From Polychytrium aggregatum (taxonomy: Eukaryota; Chytridiomycota; Chytridiomycetes; Polychytriales), in assembly GCF_025602895.1 (NCBI RefSeq), contig NW_026516253.1, positions 1-64,000 on the forward strand: 64,000 nt of DNA. The letters are read 5' to 3'. This document shows positions 33,682 to 45,698 of the stretch, piece by piece. Both the position numbers and the translations under genes were made by a program. Under the pieces are notes generated by a model, which saw only the letters and a list, made by a program, of their open reading frames with translations, was not told where the DNA came from and ran no database searches. Within the stretch, counting starts at the first letter, position 1. The number at the start of each line of letters is the position of its first letter.

Positions 33682-34600
33682 TTAAAAGGGTTGATCAAGG
33701 AGAAAGTCAAAGTCGCCCCCTAAACCATGCTCGTCGTCCGCCGGATCGGGGTCGTCAGTCGCCGCCTCCTCCAAGTCCTCTGCATGAGTCGGCTCCGGGA
33801 TCGGCTGTGTTGCTTCGGCCGAAGCTCCCCCCGTAAGCTTGTCGTCGACCATTCCGTCTTGAACCACCGAGAGGGCCTCTTCATCGGCCCCGTCTTCACT
33901 TTCCTCGGCCGCTGCCTGTCCGTCGTTGCTCTCCAAGCCGGTAGCCGACGAATCTTGGCTGTCTGTCTCCGAATCGACATCGATAACGTCTGCCGATACT
34001 GCCACCGATAGCTGTGTTGAAGGCCGGGACTCAAAAGGCGCTTGGGTTGAAGTCGAGGCAGACATTTGGTCTTCGTCTCCGAAAGAAGAGAAAAACGACC
34101 CGGTCGTATCAAGCAATCTTTCCAGTGCAACCGCAGTTGTAACGGATGAGCCTTCGACCGCAGCGGCGGGGGCACGAGCTGGGGAGGCTATCCCAGTAAC
34201 TTTGTCATTAGAATCTCTCATGCCTGTTAGGATCGGCTCCCAGCGAACAAGCATATCCAGGTAGCGAGCGAGAGCCGTATCTTTGGCGGTAATGTCTTTT
34301 TGGAGGATGGCGATTTCCTATGCCCGCATGGAAGGCTCGTTGATTAACCATCCGTCACGAGTCCCGGGTGTCGAGCCACCGCAATGTCACAACACAGTGG
34401 ACTCATGCTATACGAACCTGTGCGATCGCTATTTGCGGCGTCTGCTGGGTCTGGATGCGTTGCTTGAGCAAGCGAGCACGGAGTTGCTGGATGGCCTGGA
34501 TGAAGGAGTCCCAAGCGGCAATCGAGATCACTCTGGACTCATCCCCGGCATATAGCAGGGATGCCCGGTAGTCGCTCCATGACTCAACGACGCTGTCCAT
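33682..34600 (-). CDS. Mediator MED28-like subunit
   Basis: Two exons (34418-34600, 33682-34317), phase-0 intron with GT-AG, 272 aa. The N-terminal half is helical: SFIQAIQQLRARLLKQR, then EIAILQKDITAKDTALARY and LVRWEPIL. This resembles the MED28 coiled coil, where a 'KDALI/V...L..W..IL' pattern is conserved. The C-terminal 190 residues are acidic and low-complexity, ending GGDFDFLLDQPF, which MED28 in animals lacks. It could be another coiled-coil transcription factor; the assignment is by motif only. Confidence 0.4.
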
Positions 34601-34819
34601 TGCAGATACTCCAAAGGACGGTGGTGTAGGGAGGAAAGCGGAGGGGCCGCGGAAGATCAGGGCGATGAATGCTGATCTCGGGCGCGCAGACGGCTTTGGA
34701 GGTCAGTGTCGCTGGGCAGGCAGAGAAACGAGTCGTCGTGGCTGTGGCTCCAGATCCGAAACAGCTGCGAGGCGACATGAATCTGATTCTGACCAGCCCA
34801 CGGTCCTTGGAGCAGATTA

Positions 34820-35193
34820 CAGGCGTCTCATTAAAAAACGGGACACCTTGGTTTTTTGACCATTGACCGAATAATTTGTTTCCCAATACCATCGCGCGCT
34901 GGCCATGACCATTCCGTGATGCAGTGCTACACTGTCATCCATAGCCTGAGAAAAGTTGCCTCCATATTCAGTGTGTCCATGAGCACCATTCACCGCTGGC
35001 ACTCCGAGGCCAGTGTGCAGGCCGATTGTGGAGACCAGAGAGCGACCGGTGGTTTTACTCGGAGGCTGCCACAGTGATTTGTTCTATTTCTTATGGCATA
35101 GTTCGACACAGGAACGCCATCGGGCGACAGTGTTCACGAGCGTGCTGAGCGAACATGTATTCCGGAAAACAGGGGCCACCTGTCCAAATAAGG
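34820..35193. mobile_element. TA-flanked DNA element with transposase HTH remnant
   Basis: It starts 25 bases before CGGGAC in an imperfect terminal repeat and is preceded by TA (34,818-34,819). The proposed right end lies before TA at 35,194. It shares about 250 bases with the element at 55,933. The plus strand encodes SLRKVASIFSVSMSTIHRWH, a helix-turn-helix typical of Tc1/mariner-like transposases, but the frame stops soon after. It lies between the MED28-like promoter side and the 3' end of the Ste11-like gene. The right end is less sure than the left. Confidence 0.6.
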
Positions 35194-35286
35194 TACTTCG
35201 CCTCGGTTTTGGCTTCAGAGACCCCTTGCTGATTTGGAGCTGCTCGGCAATCGTTATTGCTTGCCTCGGCGGGGTCGGTTTGCTGT

Positions 35287-38200
35287 TCATATTTCCATTT
35301 GGGCTGCTCCAAAGCCCGACGATGCCACGGGGCTCGGTGCTGTCTGGCTCAAGTGCTCATCTTCAACCGCGATATCAGAGTTGTTGGCTTCCAGTGCGAC
35401 TGGACTGTCCGACTCCTGATGTCTTTCCAAATCGTCAGCTCTGCCAGGCCCCTCATCGTCATCGTCAGCTTCCTCGAGCTCGTGGTCCTCGAAATAATCG
35501 TCGTCGTCGTAGTCATCAGAAAACTCGGCCATGTCATCGTCTTCATCTTCTTCCTCGCCATATTCTTCTTGGTTAGCTCGGCGCTCCGCCGCTTTTTTCA
35601 CCCATTCAGCAAACTTGAATTCATCAACATTGACCTGTGTGAACGGATGCGATAGCAGCTGTGTGGCTGTCGAACGCTTCTCCCAGTCACTGGTTACGAT
35701 CCAAAAGCCGAACCTCGACATCAGCCAAGAGTCGGATATTCAACCACCAGACGACTAATCACGAATTCGCTCCGCATAGACTCGCCTATCTATCAGCCCG
35801 GAAACTTACACTACAAGGCAGTCTTTGATAAATGCTTTGGACTCGGTCGACAGATAATCTGGCACCGGCGGTGCATTTCCTGTGCCAAGGAGATACACAA
35901 TACTTCCGCTCACTTTGCCCCATGGGTTGATACCCGTAAGCATTTCCAGAACCAAGCATCCAAGGCTCCTGTTTCGAAAGGAGGGCATCAGCCGGTTTCC
36001 TGGGGCAAGAGAGGGAAGCAGGTGCACGACTCGATGCTCAATATGCCCAAGATGCCCACCAGATATCGATTTTGGCGCCATATCCCCGCCCTCGAGCAAC
36101 CTCGGGAGCCATCCATGGAACGGTGCCCTGCATAGACATCCGTGTGATTCTCTTGTAGGCACGCTCGGTTTCTGGTAATGAGACGGATGTGTCGCTTCGT
36201 TATTTCCCAGCAACATTGATATCTGAGGAGCGTCTAGCGGAGCGAGGGTGGATTGATGATCGTAGTGCCGCCCTGTTTGCTCACCAGTTTTCTTGGATAT
36301 TCCAAAGTCTGAGATCTTGGCAATTCCGTCGACATCGATGAGAACTATGGAGCAGAACCAGTGAGAAACAGCATGTCCATGACGTACAGACGCTCTGGCG
36401 ATCAGTATTAAACCACATGGATGAGAGTTTCAGACAGGCCTCCTCACCATTGGCACCTTTGATGTCTCGATGAATGATTCCTCTGAGACAGGGATAAAAC
36501 TTAGTTGTTACGATTTGGTCCTTCGAGGCTACCAACGCGCAATCCACGGTGTTCCGCGTAAGTATAGGGCTTTACCTGCTATGGAGATACTCCAGACCAC
36601 ATACGATCTGGACGGCCATATGTCGAGTGATATCGTCGTCGAATTTTCCATATTTTGCGAGACAGCTGGCGATGGATCCTCCAGAGACATACTCTAGGAA
36701 CACATTGAATGACGTTTCTGTGACCTCGGATCCTGTGCGATGATTTGGCTTGATTGAGCAACGACCACCTCCTGCTCTTATTCGTCACCACAACGACCGC
36801 ACAGCAATCGCATAGTCTATATCCGCTACACTCCATCGAGCTCCAGATTGCTCGGACGCTGTGTCGACGGCATCGCGATGCGCGGTGCAGCCACGATTGC
36901 TCTGCAAGACAGCGTATTTACATCCTGCTTTCCATAAATGCCGCGTCCGTGACGACCCTCACAGTCGGTTAGCGCGTTGGTACTTACCCAAGTAGCGGAC
37001 AATGTTGATGTCTTCGAGCTCCTCCAGTAGCTCGATTTCCTTGCGAAGGGCCTCCTCTCGTTTTTTTCTCTGCGGATCCGAAGAGTTGCCTAAGGGAACT
37101 TGCTTCACGGCCATGATCTGAAGGGTGTCGAGGTCCAACCCGTGATAAACCTTTCCAAAGGCACCCTGACCAATGAGCGGTCCCTGTTCCCATCGTATCT
37201 TTCTCTTCGGAGTCCCATGCTCGCCAGTGGCAAGTTTGTCTTTGCTCGCAGCAAGCTGATCACCGTTCACATTCCCAGAGATGGCTTGATTGGCCTGGGT
37301 TGATTCCGGATCTGGTGCTTGAGTTGGCTCGTCCCCGGCCTTGTCCCCAGGCCCAGAGACATCAGTCTTACTTGGTTTTGCGTCGTCGGCCACAAGGACA
37401 ATCGACTGCGAGCTACTCTGGTCACTACCGCCGACCTCCTCTTCTTCTTCGATGGGAGTGTCGATTTTTAGGGCCTCGCTTGATCCAAACCCATTCAAAG
37501 CGCGACCGGGGACTACACTCGGATGACCTCGCTTGGCCGAGGACGGAGAGATTTCGGCAAGCCTAGAGCTCTCCAGCCATATTCGGGAAATCAACGAGTC
37601 CAGGTCAGCATGATCTGGTTCGCTGAGTTGCACCGCTTCTTGGAGATAGAATGGCTTTTCGTTTGAGGATTCCTCCTTGGTGGTTGCATCGCCGTTGCGG
37701 TTTCCGTCTCCAAGACTCGATGTGGCTTCGTCGGATGGCCTTCGGGTGTGGTCATCCTCACATGGTTCATCCTCGCACGTTTCATCCTCGACTATCCGCA
37801 GCGGAGTCGGCCGTTTCTCTCGATGGATTGTGCCGTGACCTCCATTTCCAAATCGTTGGATGATCGAGGACCGTCGTGCGATTTGACGGGAGAGACGTGC
37901 ATTGGCAACGCTTTGAGCCACAGTGTTCTTGATATCTGACTTGGTGGCATTTTGTCTCTGAAGGGAGGGGAAATATTCCTCGAGATTTTCAACAATGACT
38001 TCATCGGGCGGCCGCTCTCCGAAAAACTCATCAGCTTTGCTGGATAGAGCTGGCGTTTGGTTGCCGCTTGATGTCGCTTTGACTTCCGGAACAGAGGTCT
38101 GTCGATATTCTCCAAACAGACGATGCCATCGCCGGAAACGGGAGTCTTTTTGAGGAGATTTGGAGGTACTTGGAGGGGAACTGGCACTGGAAGGATCGCA

Positions 38201-40066
38201 TCCAAGCTGTGGCGTGGTCTCTTTCATGGTTTTTTCGATGAAAAGGCGCATTTGTTTGGCATTGTGCTCCGCGATGTCTTTTGCGTGGGGATGGACATAT
38301 ACGGTTCGAAACAAGAGGGCGCCACGCTGCGGATGGTCGGCGGAGCCGCAGATTTCCATGAGCCTCCGATCATCGATAACCTTGACTACATCGAGGCAAA
38401 CCGGAGGGCAGCATTAAATGCAGGCTATTGATGAGCAGAGAGTGCTCAACCCTGACCAACGAACGGCCAACACTGGTCGATCGCTGCGGCATGCAAGGGG
38501 CCGCAGAACAGCCCTGCCTGTTTCATCTATCACTGCTCCAGGATTTACCTCCGCCACCCCCGATCGAATCATGATCTGGTGCCATGATACAGTATAACTG
38601 CTGTTCCTTTGGGTCCTTGACGCCGAACTTGCTGGCGATCATATCTCGAATGACTCGTGGGTCGGTGATACCCGCAACGGAGAGCACATGTTTCTGATCC
38701 CCGAGACCTGTCACTCGAATGCATTTCTTGTGATCGAAAGTGAGGATAATGGAGTCGAGCAGCATTAAGTTGTTACTCGGATATTCATCAACTGGCTGGT
38801 GGAAGGATACCGTCACTCGATGGCTCGTCCTTCAAGAGCCAATGGTCAAACGACGCGGAGTCGACGGAGAAGCAAGCAGCAGCGACCGAGATACGATGCA
38901 AACGGCTAGAATATGACAATTGCACCAAGGATGCAAGACATGGAGTGCCGCTGGATACGCTTACCGATCGAACGTAGTCGTTGGTCATGATATCCTTTGA
39001 GTCTCGGCGTATAATGCTTCTGGATGACTTTGCGTTTGAGAAGATTGAGGTTAATGACAAGCCTTGGAACGGCGCCGGAGTGATGTGCTGTAAACCTCAA
39101 CGCTGGGGCATCGCCATTTGCGTGCACAGCAGCAATGCACAAGCAGCAATGCGAGTACCAATGCGCTTTGGGCCTCAGTTATTTCTTTGCTTCGTCGCGA
39201 CTTTAGCGGCTCGGGAAGAACAACACCCATTTTGATGAGCTCGGCCATCATGGTGTCGTCCAAAGATTTTTTGTGGGCGATTGGAGGAATTTGGTCAGTC
39301 TGCGACATCGAAGACGGTAGGAACTGGCGGAACAGAGCAGGATTTGCTGTTGGGTCCCGAGGAGACTTGGAGGACGTTCGAGGAGAGACGATGGGCAGCC
39401 CTCGGACGTCGGTCTCTGACCCAACGTCTGCCGATCCAGGTTTCCTGGTTGATATCCGAAGCGTCGTCGCGCTCGCATTCGCGGAGGATGAGTCCACAGA
39501 GAAGCCGGCGTGAGCCGATGCCGATGTGGTTGCCGATGTGGTTGCCGATGTGGTTGCCGATGTGGTTGCCGATGTGGTTGCCGATGTGGTTGCATCAGCG
39601 TTCGCGGGAGTTGAGATGCTCCGGTACGAGTCCATCTGCCCAATGCCTATTTTGCAGAGCGACGTTTCTGATGCTGAGAGCCTTGGTATCTCGGTATCTA
39701 CGCGAGCCGGAGGCTGACATGGACCTTCAGCTACATGCATTACATTCCCACAAGGCGTGAACCGAGAAAGCCTCCCTGGAGTCGGACCACAGGAGCTCAT
39801 AGAATACTATTCGGTCGACATACCTCGTGCCCAGCTAAAGAGCGTCGGGAGGTGAGCTTGATCGCCCTCAGGATCCTGGCTCGCTCGCCAACTTTCAAAA
39901 CGCCGATTTCTTTCAGAAGCTCATAGTCGAGCTGGAGCAGCGCCATGCCGCCGACGTTATGAGAAACAAAGCTGTCTCGAAACGAGGCAAAGTTGTTCTG
40001 CACAAGCCATTCCGCCACCTGATCTGTAGACCAGCGGGAAATATCCATGGCTCCATATGGCTCCAT
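35287..40066 (-). CDS. STE11: Ste11/Byr2-type MAPKKK (SAM-RA-kinase)
   Basis: Exon 1 (39,824-40,066) encodes MEPYGAMDISRWS followed by a SAM domain (QVAEWLVQNNFASFRDSF, YELLKEIGVLKVGERARIL). Then comes a long Ser/Thr linker with an ATTS array. A Ras-association domain follows (38,816-38,523: KKCIRVTGLGDQKHVLSV, YCIMAPDHDS), then a second linker and the kinase: GPLIGQGAFGKVY and MAVKQV (exon 38,359-36,96x), GIIHRDIKGAN, KISDFGISKK, QGTVPWMAPEV, LVLEMLTGINPWG, and the end RSTATQLLSHPF. The C-terminal tail is very acidic. At least nine exons. Ste11/Byr2 kinases act at the top of pheromone/stress MAPK cascades, bound via SAM to an adaptor and via RA to Ras. All catalytic landmarks are present. 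Confidence 0.93.
39521..39594. repeat. 12-bp tandem array coding (Ala-Thr-Thr-Ser)n
   Basis: Six copies of GATGTGGTTGCC in the linker of the Ste11-like kinase, read on the minus strand as ATTS repeats. Copies are nearly identical, so length polymorphism is likely. Confidence 0.9.
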
Positions 40067-40496
40067 TGGGGCGGCAAAAGAGCGAGCCCTTCCTTGCGAC
40101 GTTAATGGATGGGGGAAGCTGAGGAATTAAGCCAGGTCGAAAGTCCACACGAGGCCAACGCAGATCCGGAAACCCGCCGATGCCGACCTCGGCGGCTTGA
40201 TTGGATTGTGCTCGGCGTATCAAACGGAGCGCTTTTGCTCGGGCCACCGGTTTCCTCCTGGAGCATGAGTGCGCCCCCGTTCGCCCTGTACACCCAGATC
40301 GCTCTGCGACGGCGGCGGCGATAAAGGAGAAGCCGTTGATGAACATATTGGCACTGATGTGTGCCACTCAATTGCACAATGAACAAATCGGAAATCACGG
40401 GTGCCATGGAAGAGTTGTATATGCAAGCTGTGCCAAAGTAATGAGTCGCCGAGGAGCGAATGCACGCTGCAGATTTGCAGTTTGCACAATTAATCA

Positions 40497-41993
40497 CTAT
40501 CTACTGACGATGCCAAACACGGCGCTGGTACACAGTATGCCAACTGCAAGGCCCTGCAGCCAAGCGTGCTGCGTTGGTCCTGCTTCTGTGAAAGTCTGGA
40601 TGCGATCCAGGAGAGCGGCCGGCTCTCTGGCACCGATCTCTTGGATCTGGTTCACGGGATTCTCGGCCTCTGTGACCGTCGTGGGTGGCAAGTCGACGGT
40701 GTTTGTCGATCCAATATCCACCGGGCTGGTTGCACTCATGAGCCGCAGGTGTTCGAGCACTTGCGTTTCCAGTGCTTGGCGGTCCCGCTCGGCCTTGTTC
40801 TCGATGAGAACCAGCAGATCGTCCTGGAATCGACGCCGCTTTCGAGGCTCGACGACAAGCTGAACCAGGACAAACAGCGTAATGTGGAGCGATATCAAGC
40901 CCTAATTCCAGCCAAGGAATGTGCAGTTAGTAAGTGGGGGGGTCCTAGACTCGGCGACGGTGCTAGTTCACACCGGAGAGATATGTGCCGATATCATCTG
41001 GAGAGGCTCGGACTCTCTCATCGTACCATTGTCCACCAATTGCTTGTCTGGCGAATCTTATCCGAATACAGCTGTTCCTCGACATATCGCTCGCGGATCT
41101 CACTGTGAAAGTGTGTATCATGAGCATTCAAAGCCAACCTGCATTTCGAGAGCCGCGTTCACGTAGCGATGGATGGGCAAGCAGACATACCCGAGATAGT
41201 CGATCTGGGCACGCTCGAAGGCCTCGGTGGCGAGGTGGTGGGCCTCTTTGGCTGCAGCCTCGGCTTGCTCAAGGCTCTTGTCTTTCCGATAGAGAAAAGT
41301 CACCCGAGTGATATCGTCATCTTGCCAAGAGTCCTTGCGCTGTAACCAGAGTCCGCGAGATGAGCAAGAGGTGGTTGCGGTGGCATCAGCACAGGTGAGT
41401 CACCAACAGCTCAGCTGCAGACGGCCGGAGCGCACCTGCTGCAACGATATAATCTCCTGCTGGCATCGTTCGTGCTCGTCGACGGTCGATTCATAGACCC
41501 GCTTCGTCTCCTCCATCTCTTGCCGCCGCTGGCCGACGATTTGCTCCTTTTCCAGAACAAGCTTCTTCCTTTGCTCGACCTCGGCGTAGCCGGTGAGGCT
41601 GTTGATGTGTCGAGTGAGTTTAGGCAAGGTGTCGTTCTTGAGGGCTTCCAAGGCCTGGTCAACCCGGGCTCGAGCTGTTCGGACGACAGCGTCCAGGCTC
41701 TTGGTCGGTGGTTGGGAATCGCTTGCAGAAGAGGCTGGTTCGGGAATCGCAAGTTTGCTTGGCGGGGCTTGGAGTTCGGGGCCGGTGGGTGCCGATGTTG
41801 GCTCAAGATCTTGGGCGTGGTGCTGCAGATCAGGTTGCTTTGATAAGCCAGGACCCTGCGGCTGCAGAGGCGATGAGGCATGCCACAGGGAGCTGCGGGT
41901 CCAGAGCCTGGCAGCGAGCGGGCTTCTATGAGGCTGCGGGATCCTGATGGAGCGGTACGACAGAGCCCGCAGGCCCGATCCCAAGCAAGACAT
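40497..41993 (-). CDS. SHE9: She9/Mdm33-like mitochondrial inner-membrane protein
   Basis: The start at 41,993 gives MSCLGSGLRALSYRSIRIPQ, an Arg-rich presequence without acidic residues. Then come a long coiled coil (HINSLTGYAEVEQRKKLVLE; ETKRVYESTVDEHERCQQEI), RKDSWQDDDITRVTFLYR, RYVEEQLYSDKIRQ, and the TM with VLVQLVVEPRKRRR as in She9. There is a second TM at the end (LAVGILCTSAVFGIVS). At least five exons; the last intron ends at about 40,873. In yeast She9/Mdm33 sits in the inner membrane and affects organelle shape. Family identity is firm, exon edges approximate. Confidence 0.85.
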
Positions 41994-42422
41994 TCCGAGA
42001 TCAGGACAGAAGCCCCAATGGCTGGTTTCGGGTGCAGGCGCGGTCTTGGCTGCCACACAGCCGCACCTCCAAGCCGTGCGGTTTCTGTGGAATCGGAGCA
42101 GCTTTCCAAGCAGCCGACTGGGCCAGCGGGAGGGGGAGGAGTACCGAGATATTGCAAGTCTATAGATCGACCCAGTATATTCGAACACATGCTCCCGAGA
42201 AATGGCCGCGAGTGATGATCGAGAGCGATATCCACGGGGAAACACAGCTACGGCCCGAGCAATGCGTGGATCGGATTCGCAACCGTAGCAGCGTAGGCGG
42301 CTTTCTTCCAAGTGTCGGCAAGCTCCGTTGGAATATCCTGTGACTCTGGTCAGGGATGTGCACGATGGTTGCGCTCGTATCGGATACCGCTTTTCCGCCC
42401 GGCATTGCACTCGCAGATTGGC

Positions 42423-43802
42423 TCATGTTGCAGTGGGCTTGGCGCATTTGCGGTGCTCGACAACCTTTGCAGAGGGTTTTCCATGCAGCACAGACACCAA
42501 TCCGTACGGACAGGCAAAATGAGTGGATCGCAGGTGGTGAATCAACGGGAGGATGTGGCAGTTAGCAACGGGTGGCGATGGCGGGCAATGAATGAGAACA
42601 TCGACGACATATGTGACGACAGCAAAGGAGACAGACCGAAGGCCTCCTCTGCAAGGATATGGGCCTCACCTTTGTGTACGGGCAAATCATTTCCTCCCAC
42701 GAGATGGGGACCATAGTATGTCCTGGCGGAGAAAGATGAACCGGATGTGTGAGAATGCACGAGCAGGCGGCGGATTTGAATCGGCTGCTCAAGGCAGGAT
42801 GCATACCGGCAACGCTTTGGGCAAAAATAACGCCGCATTCGTTCAGTGCCGTCGACAGATAGTACGATCTGGCGTCTCCGAGGGAAATGACCTGTGCGCT
42901 GGATGCACAAACGGAAACGGTCCCGGGTCGTAAGTCGTTGGGAGATCTTCCCGGCCGGATGTTGAGCGGGTGCTGACACACAGCAGACGCATCAAGCCAA
43001 CGGATTTCGATGAGCTGCACGCACCGAACAATGTCACCAGGACGGAAGGATCTGTAGATCTGAATCTTGTCCTTCTCGGTGGCACGGACATCCTGCACAC
43101 GGATGATGCCCTGGAAATTCTCCCTGCACGGCACTGAGCCGACAATCATGATGCTGAGCGTCGCGAAGCGCGGGTTGATTCTAATGACCTTTCCAGTGAT
43201 CATCGATCCGATTTCGGGAACAGACGACGCATCTTTCTTCCGGACAACTCGAACGGTAGGGAGCTGCGTTGCCAGCGATTCAGTCGTTGACGTGTGCAGA
43301 GTTTGTGGGGCCACAATGATAGGAGCTGCGAGCTGCCCAGGGGCGAGGCAGGCTTGATCGACAACCGTACAGATCCAGACCGCATACCTCGTCCTTTGAT
43401 GCATCTTCGTCGACTTCCTTTGTTCCGACGATGGAAGCGTAGACCTGGCCGTCTCTGGGAGTGCGGTCGATTCACAGAGTAAGACCGGGCTATGGATCGA
43501 TGTTGTTGGCATGGAATCGTGGCATGTAGCAAAGTGAAACAAAATTTTACCTATGATATGTTCCCGACGAGGCTTGAAGGTTGTTCGACAAGTGACCCAT
43601 TTACGCATGCATAATCAATTGCTGGTGAGTGATGGCATGGCACGGCATCGTCCGCTTTGGCCGAGATCGCTGCTCGACTGCGGCTGCACGAACAACCGCA
43701 GCTGTGCCAGGAACAGAGCCTGGACACAAAATCACGGCCAAGCGTACCTTGGAGCTCCCGCACACTTGCCAGGCGCTGGCCCGGACAGACGATCGTGCTC
43801 AT
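42423..43802 (-). CDS. CSL4: Exosome cap subunit Csl4
   Basis: Exon 1 (43,748-43,802) gives MSTIVCPGQRLASVRELQ. The next exon has DRTPRDGQVYASIVGTKEVD. The main exon contains PEIGSMITGKVIRINPRFA, GSVPCRENFQGIIRVQDVRA and TEKDKIQIYRSFRPGDIV (S1 domain, nearly identical to animal EXOSC1). Then come AQVISLGDARSYYLSTA with NECGVIFAQSVAG, and MVPISWEEMICPYTK. A short last exon ends RKCAKPT before TGA at 42,423, as in the family. Csl4 is one of three cap proteins of the RNA exosome, which degrades and trims RNA 3' to 5'. Six or more exons with short introns. Confidence 0.9.
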
Positions 43803-44083
43803 TCTCGATGTTGCCAAGCAGCGAGAAAGCCGAACACCGCCCGATCCCAGCGACGATCGATTTTGTCGCCGTGATCACGTGCTGATGAATCCGGGAGGCG
43901 TTTGGCCGTCCTGGTCTTGCGGTTTGGACTGGCTGCTGACAATGAGCGCAGCGCAGCGCAGTGAACCCCAGCTTTTTTTTTTTTTTTTTTTGAGAGCCAG
44001 CGATCCGCCGCGTCGCTTGCCTCGGACCCGATCGCACACCCGAGCCCGAGCCCAGCCCCGAAGACCATATCAGCAGGAGCACA
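43803..44083. other. Divergent intergenic region
   Basis: Lies between the Csl4 (minus) and Utp23 (plus) starts, about 280 bp. A poly-T run of 18 bases at about 43,973-43,991 is its only notable feature; both genes serve RNA processing and may share this promoter. Confidence 0.5.
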
Positions 44084-45336
44084 ATGAAAGTCAAGCGGCA
44101 AAAGACAAACAAGAAGACCATGACCGTGTTCACTCGGTCCTATGGCTTTCGTGAGCCATACCAGGTGCTTGTCGACGGCAACTTCATCAAAGTGTCGCTG
44201 GACATGCGAGCCGATGTTCGAAACACCCTCCCAGCCGTATTGGTGGGCCAGGTCAAGCCAAGTAAAGTTCGGCCGATTGAGCTCAAGATCGCGGTGCCAT
44301 TGAATGCTCGTGCATCATGTTACTATGGAGTGCCCGCACTAACTCTCCCGTCGCTCGTTCGTGGTCTGTCGTGCGTTTGTTGGATCTGGCTCCTTGGTTG
44401 GACGTGGTTTGTTGGTGGTGGGCGCAGTGACGACAGGTTGTGTGATTGCCGAACTGAGGTCGCTTGGAGAAGAATTTATGGGAGCCGTCATAGCCGCCAA
44501 GCGCTTTGAAAAGCGACGGTGCACCCACCACCAGCCCATCCCTGCAGCCGACTGCATCGGCGAGATCATCGGATCCAGCAACAAGCACAAATACGCCGTG
44601 GCGAGCCAGGACGTCCAGCTGCGAGTACAGCTCCGCAAAGTTCCTGGAACACCGCTCATATACATCAAAAACAGCGTGACGATCCTCGAGCCACCATCGC
44701 CAGAGACCATCATCCACGCCGAGCAGGTATGTTGTGATTGGATGATGTCGTAGCAGCCCGATGCGATTGATTCGAAAAGGAGAACGAGGGATTGGATAAG
44801 GCTACCAAGCTCTCCCTGACCGCTGGTTTCGTATCGGAACTGGGTGATAGCTTGAAAAGCGAAAGAATGAGCCGCTTCCATTCGAAATCTCGGTCCGCAC
44901 CAAGACAGTAGCCGAGGCGGAGCCACAGTCGGAGACGTCCCCGACACCAGCAAAGAAAAAGAAGGCAAAGGGCCCCAACCCTTTGTCCCAAAAGAAAAAG
45001 AAGCCAAAGACCTCTGCGCCTCCATCTCAGTCAAATCAAAATGTCGGGCCGGTTCTGCTTGGTGATGAAACAGCAGCCGCTCTCGAGGGTGCTGCTGCCG
45101 TTGTGGGGACAAAACGGACGCGCGACGACGACGATCATGCCAGCAAGGATGATGACGATCATAAGGACGGCACAGACGATGAGCACCAGGAACTTCCAAG
45201 CCCATTGACGGACGCCACCGAAAGCACAGATAAAAAGAGAAGGAAGCGACGAAAGCACAAAAAATCAAAGAAATCGGGCGAGGCGCTCGACGAGAGCAAC
45301 GGCAGCGCTGGTGACTCAAGCCCAGCAGATGCATAA
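44084..45336 (+). CDS. UTP23: rRNA-processing protein Utp23
   Basis: Exons: 44084-44261, 44428-44726, 44780-44830, 44860-45336; all junctions keep frame. N terminus MKVKRQKTNKK, then GFREPYQVLVDGNFIKVSLD, MTTGCVIAELRSLG and HKYAVASQDVQLRVQL, the PIN-like domain of Utp23. After a linker come KKKKAKGPNPLSQKKKKP, the family's GPNPLS motif, and an acidic/basic tail. Utp23 belongs to the small-subunit processome and releases snR30 during 18S rRNA maturation in yeast. The tail after GPNPLS is longer than in yeast. Confidence 0.92.
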
Positions 45337-45698
45337 CTGCGAACTTGGGGTGGACCGTGCAGCAGACTCCTGGTAAATACAGGCGCTATGTGCAAATGCA
45401 TACTGCTCGTCCAGGCCGTGGGGAGGTGGGGCTCATTACGGGACTTGGCCTGGCCGAGACATGCAGCACAGCTGCTTTCGCAACGGTGGGATACTCATTT
45501 TCTCGACTGTTGCTCGACCAGCCGGATCAACGGCATGCCTCACACGACAAATGCACCATCGACCGCCGACGGAAGCAACAGTGGTAGCGGATCGATGGCA
45601 TTTGATTGATACACCACATGTGATATGAAATGCTCGCACGGGTCGCCCATTTCCTCTCCTGGAAGAGCTGGATGGGCCACGACCACAGCCATCCACCA
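45337..45698. other. Convergent intergenic region
   Basis: Lies between the Utp23 and aminopeptidase stop codons. Short ORFs only; no gene seen. Confidence 0.5.

Noticed and set aside
34669-35419. Possible plus-strand gene split by the DNA element (MLISGAQTALEV... then SPRFWLQRP...)
   Set aside because: The second half lies antisense to the Ste11-like C-terminal exon, and no family resemblance was found; the first half alone is too short to support.
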